In this document: positions 62,520 to 64,000 of the stretch, piece after piece
Layout: every line of letters starts with the position of its first letter
Position numbering within the stretch: position 1 is the first letter of the stretch
NCBI GenBank assembly: GCA_037951105.1
Contig: JBAMJV010003787.1
Coordinates: forward strand, 1-64,000
Length of the DNA stretch: 64,000 nucleotides
DNA from: Echinarachnius parma
Taxonomy: Eukaryota > Echinodermata > Echinoidea > Clypeasteroida > Echinarachniidae
Direction: 5' to 3'
The notes under the pieces: model-generated
Database searches by the model: none
The model's input: the letters and a program-made list of their open reading frames with translations, nothing else
Told to the model about the DNA's origin: nothing
Program-made: the position numbers and the translations under genes

Positions 62520-63540
62520 AAAAGTGACTTCTTTTATTCCATATCTTTTGGAAATGAATATTTACATAACAATAGAAACAAAACATTTATTAAAAACAAA
62601 GGTTGACACAAGTGAATGAATATCTATCATAAGTACAACTACACATTAATCTGGGTCTTGATATCATGATACTAAGACACTAAGTACATGTATAACATTG
62701 GTATGGTTTGAAGGGGGTGGGCTCAACTTGTGTAGTGCTGATATTTATTACACATACACACTATATCCCAAATTCACATCAGTAGGGTTAAGTTAAACCC
62801 CAGGTTATATTAGTCTATGATAGCACATGGTGGGTTATATACCAAATTGAATCCCTAGGTAACAACAATTATTACATATGATGCAATTTAACTGGGGTGA
62901 ATTTAATGGGGGACTATTAAAAGGACATTTTCTTACATTAATAACCAAATACAATAAAATCAAATTAACTTCACATTTACTAAGGTATGAATGAACATCT
63001 CTTAGATTATACAAAAAGGGAGAGAGAATGCATACATTTCCAGTTGCATGTTTTGAACATTTTACGATAAACTTGCATATTTACATTTTTCATTACAAAC
63101 ATGAAGTAAATTATTTTAATTGCCAAATAAATATGTTTTGATTTGAAACGTACAGAATAGCCTTGAAATGCATTTCTTTTAAGAAATATTCAAATACCTT
63201 TAAAAAAACCCCTCAATTCAATCATAAATCACAACTTTGCCTTTTTTTCTAGGTTTTGATATTGGGATCAGTCTTATTCATATTTGGCACTCACACAATA
63301 TTTAGAACTTCTGAATCAACTGCAACGAATTGGAGGTTTCGTATCTGTACTGAGGTATAATGTGAAACAGCACCTTCTCAAAATGTTAATAAAATCCTAA
63401 TCATTGAAAATAGCATCAAAGACTATATGAGATAGCTTTTCATAAAATCTGCCAATAACAACTATTTAAATTCAATATATGGTATTTGAGTCCTGTTACA
63501 TGTAAAACTTTATTTTATACCTACAACTTTACTTCACTCA
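62520..63540. other. AT-rich DNA with no recognised gene
   Basis: No domain-bearing frame or exon seen. It could hold the 3' UTR of a - strand gene outside the window. Confidence 0.4.
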
Positions 63541-63555
63541 GAGATGAAAGGGCAT

Positions 63556-63726
63556 ATTTCATGAAAGGGTCTTAGCTACATGTACGTTGTCGGGTGCAGA
63601 GCTAGGGTGCCTGTATTCAGACCCTAAAGATTATGAATTTCCAACGGCTATCGAGGCTCTGGGCGAAACGCACCCTAGCTCCACGCCTGAAAACATTCAT
63701 AGCTAAGACCGACCCTTTCATGAAAA
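63556..63726. mobile_element. Palindromic MITE with TTTCATGAAAGGGTC ends
   Basis: Left TTTCATGAAAGGGTCTTAGC, right GCTAAGACCGACCCTTTCAT. Inner arms GAGCTAGGGTGC and GCACCCTAGCTC. Confidence 0.75.
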
Positions 63727-64000
63727 AAGCCCTGGGGGGCCCAGGATCAATTATTGTTATTCTCCAATAATAAATGAAATATTCCACATGTATACATAAC
63801 AAGTGCTTGGTACAGACGTCAGTATACACACACAGTGAACCACAAATGTATTACTTTTGTTGGCACTTTGTATTAAAAAACAAATGTGGAAGATGTGATA
63901 AAGAACAGTGTGACAGAGAACAAGAAGTATTGCATCAGATACATCACAACATACATAAACCAAGGATACGACTAATTAAAAAGTCATAAAAAACAAGGAT

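Noticed and set aside
63617-63989. Overlapping 68-71 aa frames on both strands near the right edge
   Set aside because: They overlap a palindromic MITE or AT-rich DNA. No conserved motif.

Overview
This window looks like nuclear DNA from a marine invertebrate deuterostome, most likely an echinoderm. That placement is an inference from three things: AT-rich introns full of short palindromic DNA transposons, a single NEK6/7-type kinase rather than the vertebrate NEK6 and NEK7 pair, and general repeat style. No species can be named from the sequence alone. There is no rRNA, CRISPR array or bacterial-style gene.

Two complete spliced genes lie head to tail on the + strand. (1) A NEK6/7 mitotic kinase has eight coding exons from 12923 to 38295 (295 aa), with a candidate GC-rich 5' leader exon near 1640-1976. 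Exon 7 is present twice (7a 32878-32991, 7b 33815-33925). Both copies are intact, phase-matched and diverged, which is the arrangement of mutually exclusive alternative exons. (2) POMT1, protein O-mannosyltransferase 1, has 17 coding exons from 47294 to 60002 (752 aa). All splice phases join correctly in both genes, and each start codon has an in-frame stop just upstream.

Intron 3 of the kinase gene carries, on the - strand, exon-like pieces (16911-20037) whose joined translation resembles a death domain. Intron 4 carries a full-length L1/Tx1-type LINE (20905-26325, - strand) with intact ORF1 and ORF2 and an 18-bp target-site duplication. It landed inside a decayed copy of kinase exon 4. Other mobile DNA includes a 1.3-kb foldback element with an 8-bp target-site duplication (hAT-like), several families flanked by TTAA, one TA-flanked element, at least six further palindromic MITE families, a SINE family with an (ATT)n tail, and a 5'-truncated second LINE.

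The most striking feature is local exon duplication. In both unrelated genes many exons have one to six extra copies close by, at every stage of decay. In the kinase these are the start-codon exon and exons 2, 4, 5, 7 and the end of exon 8. In POMT1 they are exons 3, 7, 8, 9, 12 and 17. Most copies are dead, a few keep splice phase and reading frame, and one (7b) looks functional. Intronic DNA is tandemly duplicated too, so the process is not exon-specific.
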